DNA from: Siphonodentalium dalli
Lineage: Eukaryota > Mollusca > Scaphopoda > Gadilida > Siphonodentaliidae
Direction of reading: 5' to 3'
DNA: 64,000 bases
Assembly (NCBI GenBank): GCA_032622095.1
Contig: CP136067.1
Coordinates: 43,445,549 to 43,509,548 of the forward strand
Shown here in pieces: positions 21,175 to 33,540 of this stretch. A model generated the notes under the pieces. The model had not been told where the DNA came from, made no database searches, and was given only the letters and a program-made list of their open reading frames with translations. Position 1 is the stretch's first letter; each line of letters begins with the position of its first letter. The translations under genes were made by a program, and so were the position numbers.

Positions 21175-23615
21175 CAACTTGGGACAATTATACTATAACA
21201 ACCCAATACAATGCATATGCCACAAATACAACATCAAAACATCAAACCAATTTCGTTGATTCTGGCTTTTCTATTTCCTATAGCTTTCTTGGTGTAATTT
21301 TGCATCACCATTCAGTAAGACGGTGATTAAGAATTATGATCAGCAGATGATGGGCCATTCTTCGGAAAAGTGCAAAATAGGACTGACCATATTCGTCAAA
21401 AACAAACCTACAGATTGCGCTAATTTTAATTCCCCCAGACATTAGAAGAGTATAAAAATACAAGATGGCGTCCAATATGGCGGCCACTTTTAATTTTAAG
21501 ACTAGTTGAACGGACGTACATGTACGAAATATTCAGAAAGAGGCAATATCACCAGCGGTATATTGCATCAGCATTGTAATGACCACATATGAGAACATTT
21601 CAGGCCTGACGGAAGTTTCCCCATTCACCAATCTTATCAATTCGTGAAATAATAGACGAACACTTAACCACCCCATGGTCACAAACTTCCACACACACGT
21701 GAGCCAATGAGGATTGTAGTCGAGAGCAAAAAGAATTAATCAGACCATTTGGAAGTATTCAGAAACCGTTCCAATGGTTTCACCTTGTTCGCTCTGATAG
21801 TTGAATGTAGGTATCACAAATTAACTTAGCATTTTAATAAAAAATAATATTTGGAATGGAATAGCACAGCACCATACATTAATCTAAAAGTGTGTGAGCA
21901 GCATTTGCTTCTGTTCACGACTATACCTATTATATGGCTCTGATAGTCAACCAATCAATTAGTGTTCAGTGACTAGAGATCAACCATGGGTTCTGATGAC
22001 ATGTTTAACATACACCATTTAGAGACATAAGCATATGTGAAATTCATTTCTAATTGACCCATTTTCATTGATTATTATTCATACTACGTAGAACTTTGCC
22101 TTTTCATCAATTTGACAATTAAACATGACAATTCCGGGATTTCTGGAACAACACAAATGACTCTGCTGTGTACACGAGATCAGGACATTTCTGTCAGTGT
22201 TGTTGGTTGATCGCATCACGTTGACTTACTCGGGGTCACTTGTACTTGTACAAACACATCAGATACGACAAAGGTTTTTCGAATCCCGACCGGCAATGAT
22301 GTGTGATCTCAAATGAAAATAACTTTCGAATATTTTGGCAAGTGTGGTCTCTGTGCTGTGTGTTAGTAAATTCATTTCACGGGGAGCTTAATCGTCTGCA
22401 GTGCATTTCCTTCCACAATAGACATACAACGTCGTGATGCGGCCAGTGTGCCATAAACCAAACCATTAACACTACATTATATTATATAGTTACAGATTGA
22501 GGGCTAGTGTTTATTGTGAATTGTATCATGCCTGTCATAATTTTAGATGTATTTATATTTGCTTCTGTCTAAAAGTTTGCCGATATTTGTCGATATGTAA
22601 CATGCATAGAGAGAGAGAGAGTCAAACACACACACATTTTCGCTGTACCACTCCGAATACGTTAGCATTTAAAGGTTATGGTCGTATTTGTCCTGATAAG
22701 GTAAACATAAGGAGCGTTAGTGTCGTTTATGTTCGATAATGCGGATATGACGCCAAAGTGTGACGACCGGCAGAGATCGGACCCAGTCCATATTACACGA
22801 AGTGCCGAAATACATACCCATGGCAAATTTAATCGCAATCGGTGCAAAAATATTGACGCCTACATGAAACATACATAGAGAGTAACACATATTGGCATTT
22901 ATATATTAAGATTACAACATCACTTCTTATTGCATTGAATTCATATTACTTGTAACGGATGATGACCACCCTCCATTACTTCCAAATGTCTCCATAGTGT
23001 TAACACCTTACTAACTTAATGTCTCAAAATGACATCAAATGTGTCACACAATAGTCAAATTGCCCAGTGGCGATCGATCCGCGGTTCTATTTGTGACATA
23101 TCAATCACCCGCCTGTAGTCGATAAAGTAATTCATCCAATTAAACTATTTGAGTCAGTTTCGGAATTACATTGTTATTCTTATTTTGTCGGTTTGTATTT
23201 CTGCATATATTTGAAACAAAGTTCCTATACTTGCTAAACAAAACAATCCAATTTGTAGTGCCAGCCAAGTGTGAATAGAATCCATACCATCTTCGCGTCA
23301 CACATGTGTCACAGTTGGGGATTGAACATTTAGAACATGATATATGATACTATCAGATCACATGCCACGTGAACGATAATACTAGTCGTCCATACCAAGC
23401 TGAGCGAGGGTGTGAGAAAGTCAATTTGAAATATGACAGAGATGTATCTATAAGCTGTTTTACCTGGCCGCCGTTTTCGGTTCATAATCACGCAAACACA
23501 ACAAATAACGGGTTAATAATGTATGCACACAATCAACACATCGATGCAAACTGTATAACAATAGGAGACGTTTTCTGTCCGGATTTCGTTATTCACAACT
23601 GTTGGCATTAATATT
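21175..23615. other. No gene recognised
   Basis: Scattered short frames only. A paired CAAGATGGCG / ATATGGCGGCC motif at 21463-21485 and short GA and CA runs near 22610-22640 are the only notable sequence. Confidence 0.5.
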
Positions 23616-23619
23616 AGCC

Positions 23620-24540
23620 ACCATATTGGGCACCATCTTGTGTTTTGATTGTCTTCTAAGACCAGATGTGGATGTAATTTCAGACTTTGTGTTACTTCGT
23701 TGTATTCAACAAAGTGATTATAAACGTTGTGCCTAATTCTTTTACATTTTGCATGGAGTACAGTCCCCAATGTCGTATCTATGGGGAAGTTTTGTCTGTG
23801 TGGTGGTTAAGTATTTGTTTAATACTTCACCAACTGATAATATGGACTAATGGTGATACTAAAGTATGACACGAAATTAATACACTTTCATGTATTCATT
23901 ACAATGATATACAATTTACCACCGATGACGTTCTCTTTCGTGCGTCCTTTCAATTGATTCTCTTTCGTGTGTCCGTTCAATAAATGATAACATTAAAATT
24001 CTCTTCTAACAGTAATTACCAATGGAAATACGCATGTGCCACTTCTTACACTCCTTATATGACTTCTACATTGATTAAAACCAGTTACTGCTCATTGTGC
24101 TATCGTTCTTGGTTCAAATTCCCGGCGATGCCTTTATTTAGAATTTTATGACATTGGGGAGGGTTAAGATTTAGCTTTTTACTTCATCAATTGATGATGT
24201 GGATTAATGATGAAACAACTGCTTGATGTGAAATGTTAATTATGTAGTCATTTCAATAATATAAAATATACCACTGCGATTTACTTTTTCTGGATGTTTG
24301 TCTGGCCGTTCAGTAAGTGTTAACATTAAAAATTGGCCACCATATTGGACGCCATCTTGTATTTTGATACTCGCATAATAGTGCACATGGATGGTAATTC
24401 GTATCTGACACTTCTTAGGTGTGATCTATATTAAATAAAACCAAATACTGCGCATTATTCCTCATTCTTGATTCCAATTCCCGGCGATGGCTTTATTTCG
24501 AATGTTATGGCACTGGGGGAGGGGGTGTTTTTTCCTATTA
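23620..24540 (+). repeat. Degenerate tandem repeat, about three units
   Basis: GCCACCATATTGG..CCATCTTGT.TTTTGAT occurs at about 23620 and 24335. Units share AATAAAACCA.TACTGC.CATT, AATTCCCGGCGATG.CTTTATTT, and TTATG.CA.TGGGGGAGGG (24120-24160 and 24470-24525). CACCAACTGATAATATGGA at 23828 matches CATCAATTGATGATGTGGA at 24185. Spacing is about 360 bp. No coding content. Confidence 0.65.
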
Positions 24541-24682
24541 TTTCAACATTTGTAGTTATATGCTAATACGATTTCCATTTTCAATTAGGAAATGCTCCAC
24601 TTTTTCCACACAAAAAATATTTAACATGACTTATACTAGGTCCAGCGATCTATGTTTGTGCTGAGTTGACGAGCGACAGTTA

Positions 24683-26066
24683 GGGGCAATCCATGACGCG
24701 AGCGCGCGATTATAACGGCCGTTTTCTGAACCGCTGACCACGAGGCGATCAAGCATTGATGTTATGCTTCGTCGATTTCTCGCTTTGTGGGGATAACTGG
24801 GTCGCTGTCAAATAGAATATTTACACTCGCGTACTCCTCCTATTGAAGGCGACACATTCATTCGTCGTCGCGATAACAAAGGTGGTGGAGGACTTTAGCG
24901 ACATGCTGATAGCTGAAGTGCAAGGATAAATCAGAATAGAAAATACCTGGCAAGAGCTCGACGTAATAACAGGATCGTCTGGTTAATTTTTTATCCTAAT
25001 CCGTTCGAAGCTTGTGAATTCTCTTTTCGCACAATCCCCCCCCCCCACCGATACCCCCCCCCCCCCCCACCATTCCACATGACATACTATATCTGACAAA
25101 AATAAATGAGTTTGAAAAACTCTTACATGTATATGTTTAGCAAATTCTGATTAAAATGTCCATATACATTGTATAAATGATGCACTCACACGAGTCGCTT
25201 TCGATGTGAATATAAAAATAGCTCGCTCTGACCCATTAAGGACGAGAGGAAACGGCGTAAAAATCGCGCGCTCGCGCCCGGTGTGGATTGACCTTATAAG
25301 GGTCAATCCACATCGGGCGCGATTTTGACGGCCGTTTTCTGTCGTCCGTAGCGGTTCAAAGCGCGCGATTTTTATACTCACACGGAAAGCGACTGGATCG
25401 CATCGTCGCGCGCGATGTTTGGGTAGTTATTGTTTGAGTGCATCATTTACAGGCAGGTCACAAATACAATGTATATGGACATTTTATTCAGAATTTGATA
25501 AAGATGTAAATGTAAGAGTTTTTCAAATTCATTCATTTGTCAAATATAGTAAGTCAAGTGGAATGGTACTCTGATTTCCTAAATTATCATAGCAATTACG
25601 TTTAACTGCATTTTGTGGGGGGGGGGGGTTATCGCGGGGGGGGGGATTGGCGAAAGGTGAATTCACAAGCTTGGAATGGATTGGGAAAAAAAAAACCAGA
25701 CGATCCTGTTATTACATCGAGCTCTTGCAAGGCATTTTTTCTTCTCTTTTGTGCTGGCACTTCAGCTGTCAGCATGTCGCTAAAGTCCCCCACCACCTTA
25801 ATAATCGCGACGACGACTGAATGTGTCGCCTTCAAATAGAGCAATACGCGCATATAAATATCTTATTTGACAGCGACCCAACTATCCCGCTGGTTTGCCA
25901 CAAAGCGAAAAATCTACGAAGCATAACATCATTGCTGTGGTTGCCTCGTGGTCAGCGAATTAGTCGCTTGTGGTGTGAATACAAAAATCGCGCGCTTTGA
26001 ACTGCTACGGGAGACAGAAAACGGCCGTTATAATCGCGGACTCGCGCCCGGTGTGGATTGACCTTT
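24683..26066. mobile_element. Foldback made of two inverted TIR elements
   Basis: A long imperfect palindrome centred on GGATTGACCTTATAAGG at about 25297. Left half 24683-25297 and right half 25297-26066 match in reverse complement, for example ATAACGGCCGTTTTCTG / CAGAAAACGGCCGTTAT, GACCACGAGGC, CAGGATCGTCTGGTT / CCAGACGATCCTG, ACATGTA...GTCCATATACATTGTAT / ATACAATGTATATGGAC. Each half is itself bounded by the same terminal motif, GGTCAATCCACACCGGGCGCGA or its complement. The left end has lost about 60 bp of it. Poly-C and poly-G tracts lie at mirrored positions (25035-25070 and 25616-25646). No transposase. Confidence 0.88.
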
Positions 26067-27900
26067 AGTCTGAATCGTGCATGGTTCTGTTATGCATGCA
26101 GAACGTTACGTTCTATAGAACGACGCTGCGAATTCAAACCAACTAGAACAAAATCAGATCAGTCGTATCAAGTATCAATATTTGCCTCATAATAACAAAT
26201 ATATAGTTATGTTTATTGAATGGCATATTAACCAATTGTGTATTGGTCAACCGTTTAAAATATACTAATTTTTCGGTATACCTATGATATAGAGTACCTT
26301 CATAAATAGTCTTACCGCACATATCTGCCACCAATTCCGACAAGGTCAAGAATCAGTTTCTAAAATGATATAGATTTAACTTCCAGAAAAAGTATGTTAT
26401 AAATTTCTTTACCAAGGGTATATCGCTATCTCGAAAACTAAGGCCTTTTTTATTTTGGCCGCTCACTATACACACAGCGCATTTGCAAAGTTGGTTGCAA
26501 AAAGCGCCGCCAGTCAACACGGAAAACCCATCTTGTCTTCTTCTGCACTTGCAACAAATCGATCCGGGATCATGCTGGAATCATGATGACGAACGACACA
26601 CTTTTCTCGATCGCTTTCTTTCCCACTTAGAGATTTAGTAGATGAATCAACAGGTTCTACTGCTGGGCTTCTCTAGCCATACAATGCTGTCGCGGGTATG
26701 CCAGCTCGAGGTAATGTGTCTATTTATAACGAAACAAAGCTTTGTTTCGTACATAGGCATCGTACATCTGATTTTGTGACGTCACCAATATTTTACATAA
26801 TACGAGGAGAGATTTGTTTTAGATGCGACCACTTATGTTGCACAGTAGAACGGTGGGCTTACATCATTAATGTCGTAATCGACTGTCAAGAGCCCAACCC
26901 AAATCAGTCGAGGGGCAACATTCTCCTATCTATACAAACGTCACAAACGCGTTTATTTGTTTTTTATGTATAAGGGCAAGTACGTCTATAATGAATTTCT
27001 AAACTAAAATCACTTGACCCACATCTTTACTGTATAACTCTACTTGATGCTATAGCCATGTTTGATTTAGCCTTATTTTGACACCGGTGAGAAGTGCCTC
27101 GTCGCGACAGCCACATCACGATCTACGTGTATCTCAAAGCTTTATTTTCCAACTGATGCACAGCAGTTGATCAATGCTGCATGGTTCTGTAGAGACTACA
27201 TGTATATTGTGCGAAAGGAAATAACATACTATTTAATATGGATTTAATTGTTATCACAAGTCTGCATAGTACATATATGCGTCTGATTATCCATAGATAT
27301 AATATTTTCTTGAATGAAATGAAGACACATACTTATGAACAAAGCAGAAGACACATTCAGTTCCACGCGAATTAGGTCAAATGGGAAATTACATGATGAC
27401 GTTGTTTGTCGACTGTCGTTGAAATCGACATGATGACATGTTATGAATGAAATGAACACTATGAAATGGACACGCTTCTTCATCTAGCGTGAGTATCTCA
27501 AGCGGAGAGCTCCCATGCAAGCATGCCAAGTAATATAATGGTTAGTTTCAGTTCCACTCGCGACAACATATATACCTATTTATAATTACTCCACGAAATA
27601 TAAGCCGTATGCACGTGAATCTTCTTTGGCGGGAATCTATAAAGTGATTTTGATAAGAATTGTTTTAAACGCTATATACAGATACCCTCATGTGAGTAGT
27701 TTAGCTTTGTTTCGTTAATTTGGCTAGCGTATGATCATATTAGCTATTATGCCGACTGCTGGAGAACACCGTTATAAAATTCGGCGGATAGTTATAACAT
27801 GGTCAGATTGGGACATATCCACTTTAATTATGTTATCACTGATAGTAAGTTGTTGGTCCTTTTTATATCAATACGGAATACCGTGGAACAAATTGCACAG
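26067..27900. other. No gene recognised
   Basis: Short reading frames only, without recognisable domains. Confidence 0.5.
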
Positions 27901-27906
27901 AGACAA

Positions 27907-28040
27907 TTTTCGAGAAGAACCAAAATGAAAATCCAAATGTACATGTTTTGGTTCTTCGCAAAGAACCAACACAAAGAACCAAATGAAGAACCAGATATGT
28001 TCTGTTTCCTCGAAGTACCAAATTAAAGAACCAAAGTAAG
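27907..28040. repeat. AAGAACCAAA-type simple repeat, partly palindromic
   Basis: AGAACCAAA or its complement TTTGGTTCTT occurs about seven times in 130 bp, in both orientations (for example TTTTGGTTCTTCGCAAAGAACC). This explains the overlapping frames read on both strands here. Confidence 0.75.
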
Positions 28041-28179
28041 TACACAACAGACGTGCTGTATTAGGGAGTATAGCACCAATGGTAAATCTGTATAGGTAGT
28101 TCTCACAATAGAACAGTGTTACTAACCTGTATATTGTTGAATAACTTAAATCACTGGTGGAGATTTCGGTCGACTCTTC

Positions 28180-28480
28180 AGACTGATAGTTCTTATTATG
28201 CAATCCCTTCCTAATCTCACACAATGCACGTCGACACCTGTATTGTAAACAGGATATCCTGATCTGATATAAAGTTTACTTTGCACACATGCCTGTAAGT
28301 GGTTTGATAACATATCTCAGTTGAGCGAGGTTTACAAACATTTCAGTGAAAACTGGGCCATATCTTTAGTCGCTCTTGACCCATCGTACGTCAATCCCAG
28401 TCTAGCTACGTGTAGTCCACGTACATTGCTATACTTCACAATTTCCCAAAATGACACGCGACAAGATAGTATGCTCATAT
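28180..28480 (+). repeat. Duplicated segment, partner of 13110-13480
   Basis: See shared blocks GCAATCCC, TGTATTGTAAACA, GTGGTTTGATAACA, GTCTAGCTA and CACGTACATTG in the same order as at 13110-13480. Confidence 0.7.
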
Positions 28481-28499
28481 CTGATACACCGAAAGGTGT

Positions 28500-29695
28500 C
28501 TTCTCGGAAAACTTACTATAACACGATCTTGTAAGATGTGGAATTCCCTGGACAACAAACTAAAACGCCTTCCAACGCGAACAATATTAAAAACTGATTA
28601 CTCTCGAAATATTCTATCTTCATATGAACTGAATCCCAAATGTACATACAAAAATTGTCCTGATTACAACGATGTGTAGTAAGTAGTATAGTATTCGTAT
28701 AGCGATAACTGACATTGTATACTATAAGAGAGAATGATAAATAATAGCAACCACCAAGGGTGCTTATACCTAAGGCAGGTGAATGACGTCATATATTATT
28801 TTCTATATCCATCAGTGATTTTTCAAGATCGCGGGTATAGATTTTGGAGAAATTATCACGTGACTTCCGGTTAGCAACCGTGTGGAATTTGAAAAAAACG
28901 CGGAATTGGAAATGAAGCATCGCGATAAAAATGAAAGTAACTATACTTCACAACTTACGAAGAATTCACATGTGATTTAGGTCTATTAATTTCATTTAGA
29001 CCAATTTCGTTGGTTCGCTTAATGAAAACGAAAAATGAAGAAGTCATGACGATAATCCAGACAAGATTTTACAATCCACGACACGTCTTGTCAAGTTGGC
29101 AAATCGTCTTCGTCGTGACCACTGCATGATGTTACATAAATTATACTTAGCGTTATGTCGCCGAAAAAAGGCAATTTTTAGGTACATCATGTGTGGTTGC
29201 TCCACTATGTGTCACGTACGATTCATATTACATGCAAGCTTATCGTATCCCCATCGCAGGAAACCCAGGATTGTATTATTCGAATGCCTTATTCGATTGC
29301 CTTATTGGAATCCCGTATTCGCTGCCTTATTCGACTCATTGGATAAACAATTATCATGGTTCTCCGCTGGCCTCATCCACATATTCATAATCCACATGTT
29401 TATACTTTATATATCACATCACAATCCGAGCGATGGACGGTGAACGACCAACGAATTCTACTATTTTTTTTATAAAAACAGACGTTTATATACAAATGTT
29501 TAGAGTTAACAAGACAAAACCTAGATAAAATCAAATTATTATTACATGTATAGTTATATTACTTTTCAACGGGGACGACAGGTAGACAACCATCTTGATT
29601 ATGCTGTCCCCGATAGCTCATTGTATGTTATACTATTACACTGTGTAGATAATTGCATATATTATATGAATGAGTTGTGAATAAATAATCATAAA
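28500..29695. other. No gene recognised
   Basis: A plus-strand frame at 29096-29443 has no recognisable motif and no splice or coding support. Confidence 0.45.
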
Positions 29696-29699
29696 TCAT

Positions 29700-30130
29700 A
29701 GTCATAGGCCAATACATTTTATGAGAATGTGAGGAGCCCTATAGGAGAATGCATTGGCACAGGGTATTAGAGAGAAAAAATCAGGAATCTCGAGTCATGC
29801 TATAGATAGGGTTAAATAAACGACCATAAATTAGCAACCAGGCCTCGAAAACGCATGCGAAAATCGCTACAACAGTCCGCCACAATTGACAAAAACAAAC
29901 ATTCAAAGATACATTGAGAATATGCTTGTTTTGTAAACTTTGCTCGAGGCTGGTATAAGAATTATTTTGTAACAGGATAAGTCAGGCTCAGGTTTCGTCT
30001 CTCAATAAAGATTACGCCGCTTTGCACGAAAGAGCGAAAAATAATGTGTGGCTCTTTGTCTACAACACCGATACATTCGAAACAAGAAAACCATAGTCAG
30101 AAATGGTAACGCCACCAAGATCATATTATT
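29700..30130 (+). repeat. Partial duplication of the lectin intron, first block
   Basis: Aligns with 4860-5430, starting in a decayed GCCAATGCATTCTC hairpin (29706-29765) and including ATTAGCAACC, ACAATTGACAAAAAC, CTCGAGGCTGGT and TTTGCACGAAAGAGCG. It lacks about 180 bp found at 5207-5387. It is separated from its continuation at 33540 by about 3.4 kb of unrelated repeats. Confidence 0.82.
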
Positions 30131-30277
30131 AGCCATAAATAGAAATTATAATAATATGATATAAACTAGCTTTCAAATCCCATGTGGGAAATTTGGATAC
30201 TTCCATATATCAAGTTTTCCCCGTTTCTCGTGTTATACATTACATTCTTCAAGCTGTCTTTTTATTACACTAGCTGG

Positions 30278-30800
30278 TGGGCCCGACTTCGTCCGGGCTG
30301 TTTCCCATCTGATTTCCGGCGAAAGGCGCGATTTGACCTTGAATTGACTATTTTGAAAGTCAAGGTCAGGGTCATGATTTGACCCGTCCTAAACACTCCC
30401 CGGAGAAAAGTACCCCTAGGTATTAAATTTCGTCGAAATCAGACCGTTTTACCCGATTTTACCTTGAATTGACCATTTCGAAGGTCAATGTCAGGTCGGG
30501 GTCACGATTTGACCCATCCAAAACACCCCCTGACAAAAGTACCCCTAGGTATCAAATTTCGTCGAAATCAATCCGTCTTACCTGATTTGACCTTTGATTG
30601 GCCATATTGAAAGTCAAGGTCACGCCGGGGTCACAATTTGACCCGTCCAAAACACTCCCCGGATAAAAGTAGCCATATGTATCAAATTTCGTCGAAATCC
30701 GTCCGTTTTACCCAATTTGACCTTGTCAATTGCCAAGGTGAGGTCGGGGTCACGATTTGACCCGTCCAAAACACTCCCCGGACACAAGTACCTCTAATCT
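30278..30800 (+). repeat. GGTCA-rich dispersed tandem repeat, copy 2
   Basis: Starts GCTGGTGGGCCCGACTTCGT and contains about four units of roughly 115 bp. Each has TTGACCTTGAATTGACCAT-type sequence, AAGGTCA/GGGGTCAC blocks, GATTTGACCCGTCC, AAAACACTCCCCGG and AAGTACC..TAGGTATCAAAT. It is inverted relative to 1-371 and inserted inside the duplicated lectin intron. Confidence 0.88.
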
Positions 30801-30957
30801 TTGATTACCACACGATCGCATGCTTTCCAAGGGGTGTGGTAATATCAATATCAGCACATGTGCTAATCTGTGTCGGACTATTTTATTCAGCGGGGTAAGA
30901 CTACAGCTTTTAAAGCGACCCATTTTTACTTTTACATGGACCTAATTACTAGCCTAG

Positions 30958-31194
30958 TAACCAGGCCAGAAAGGACAGAATCTCTTGGGATATGCATTGA
31001 CTGAAGCGCGTGATGAAATTGCAAAGGAAAGTAATGGCGGCGATTCCAAATGTGAAAGCGAAGAAAACCCAACACATGACTCTGCTGTGGGGTATGTAAT
31101 GACTGAGACGCGTGTTGAAATTTCAAAGGAAAGTAATGTACGTGACTCTATCGGTACGATTGAGTCAGTTACGACACTACCTAATTGCCCATAA
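30958..31194 (+). repeat. Two-unit 102 bp tandem with an open frame
   Basis: TGACTGAAGCGCGTGATGAA..TGCAAAGGAAAGTAAT at 30997 recurs at about 31099 as TGACTGAGACGCGTGTTGAA..TTCAAAGGAAAGTAAT, so the unit is 34 codons. A plus-strand frame stays open across both (…YALTEARDEIAKESN… / …YVMTETRVEISKESN…), but the antisense frame is open as well. There is no start ATG in good context and no splice support. I treat it as a repeat, though a repetitive exon cannot be excluded. Confidence 0.55.
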
Positions 31195-31199
31195 TGCAA

Positions 31200-33540
31200 T
31201 CCCCCATTGGACAATAACATATTACACCTGGGGCAATTACATATAAAATTATGTAGCTTCTCATGTCTCAGCCACAAATAATGATAATCCTATTTATTCG
31301 ATCAACGTATTCGGAAACACACATGAATAGTACAACCACCGGCCCCTGGCACAAATTGGTCATAATACTAAAAGTAGATATATAAGACACAGGGGTCTGG
31401 GATTTTTTTTATTATATTATTTTTAGGGTCACATTCCCCATTTTAAAGAAATAATACCAAGCTTCGTGAAAATGGCTTCAAAATCACTATTTTTTCAAAA
31501 TACCAAATGTGTTGACAGGACTGCCACTTCCTTAAAATATTATAATAGTCTTCAAAACTAACATTCGTAAAATAGAATAAAGCAAAACAAGTTTTAAAAA
31601 TCTATTCCCAAATTTAAAAAAAAGAGATAAATTTTTAAAACATCTGCCGATCTGCATGCCCGTCCGTTTGATCGCCTATATAATTTATAGCAAAAGTTAT
31701 AAACATTATTAGCGCCCTTGATCCCCGGGTTACGTGCATGCTCAGTCTATGTAAACATACACTCAGATTCATACTGATACTGAGTCTATTGCATTCCCAT
31801 CAACTTTTCATTTCTGAACGGTTGTGGGCTTCCCCCAAATTACGTCACACCGCACTAAATATAAATATGAAATTAGTTGTGATTGACAGGCGTAAACATG
31901 GTCACGTGCCAGTGCCGTCATGGCCGCTTCAACCCTGTGAAGCCGATTCTAAGAATCGGAATTAATAGTTGCAGGGTTTGTGACTTTTCGTTCGGCGGTT
32001 AATTGTTTTACTGACAATAAAGGGAAACAGCTAGCTTCCGGGATCCAAAATAATATGTACAATAACTAAGACAGATCTTCTTGAAATTATAAAAAATGTC
32101 AATTTATGTGGATCTCTTGGACTCTTATTTTTTAGATTGGCCAGGCGATTTGTCGCCCATGTTGTCAAAAAATAACACAAATCAACGGCCACGAATCAAA
32201 AATACATGAATGTCGGGACTATCTGCTAAAACAACTACAGAACTAAAACAAAGTTAAATGACATAACAAAACGATCTATCAGTTCCCCAGCACCGGCTGC
32301 ACCGGCAGTAGTACCACCGCAGCCAAAACGAGCGAAGAGCAACACAATTCTACCACCAACCCCACCGAAACCCTCCCGACCTTACACAGCCGTATTATTA
32401 GCTCCAAAGATTGGCCAGTTGTTCCCTAATTACAGTTGCCTGCAATCCAAATTCCGGTGATTCTTGATTTTAAACTTTCGACCGCTCGTCAACAATCTAC
32501 TTTATTTGTCGATTTGTGAATTTCTCTTCCGGTATAACATGACGTGATGGATACTATTTTAACAACATTTAGCCACACCTTCGGAATTTCCACACCGAGA
32601 GCACGTGACATGTTACTAGTGTTTTATTGGGGCACACATTTCTTGGAGCTAAGTTTTGATTGGCGTCAATTACAAGGAATCCCGGGTTTGGGAAATGAAA
32701 ACTGAACGAAAGGTCGTCAGACCCACTATTTTTTATATGTGGGTATGTAGTTTACTCCAGACTGGTGCATGCTATGACCCCATGTACACATTTTCAGAGG
32801 GGTTCAGTCGTTTTGTCGCCTTTTGCCTGACAGACACACGAACTCAATTTATTTTTATAATAGTAAAAGTTAATGCTCATATGTCACTCTACATCTGCAC
32901 GCCTGACACCCCCGTCAACAACCCCGCCATATCCAGTGTACGCCCGTGGCATCGGCACAGAAAATGGCCAACATCCCGCGACTGGGCGTCGCCTTGATAT
33001 GAATCAAGCATAGTTCCCAGTTTTACTATACGAGTAGGCTGCACTTTCAAGAATGGACAGTCCGTAGGTAAAATAAAGTCCATCCTGATTACGATACGGC
33101 AAACTAACTTCATTTGTATTATTCGATTAATACAAGTCGTTACTCTTTTCATCATTACTATCAATAAAACACGAAGTATGCATGCACGCAAGAAACAGGT
33201 CTGTTGTCTTGTGACAAACGCATGGCCAAATATCCTACAGGTCTCTTTGAAAAGCCGACGAAATTTCTAACAGATGTACACATCGTTTATGAATTTCGTC
33301 TGCTTTTCAAAGCCAAATGCGAAGCAGTTAACCAATCTCCAGACAGAGGTATCTCATCGTTTAGGAGCGATAGTGTTTGGCAGCTTAATGGAGTTTGGCA
33401 GTTATTAATTATCTTCATCCCGGCACTCTGAACCAACGGAGCATATCGGTACGATTGAGCCAGGGTACAAAACATAATTTTCCCCACAGTGATACATTGA
33501 TACAGGCGATATGAAAAACTGTAAAACAACTTACACCACC
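31200..33540. other. Repeat-rich insertion, no gene recognised
   Basis: Part of the sequence that splits the duplicated lectin intron. Reading frames at 32656-32997 (plus) and 32889-33191 (minus) overlap each other and show no known domain. Confidence 0.45.

Noticed and set aside
24108-24128. GGTTCAAATTCCC, like a tRNA/SINE B box
   Set aside because: No A box at the right distance and no cloverleaf; a sibling repeat unit at 24470 lacks it.
27863-28224. Phe/Trp-rich minus-strand frame of 118 codons
   Set aside because: Generated by the AAGAACCAAA simple repeat.
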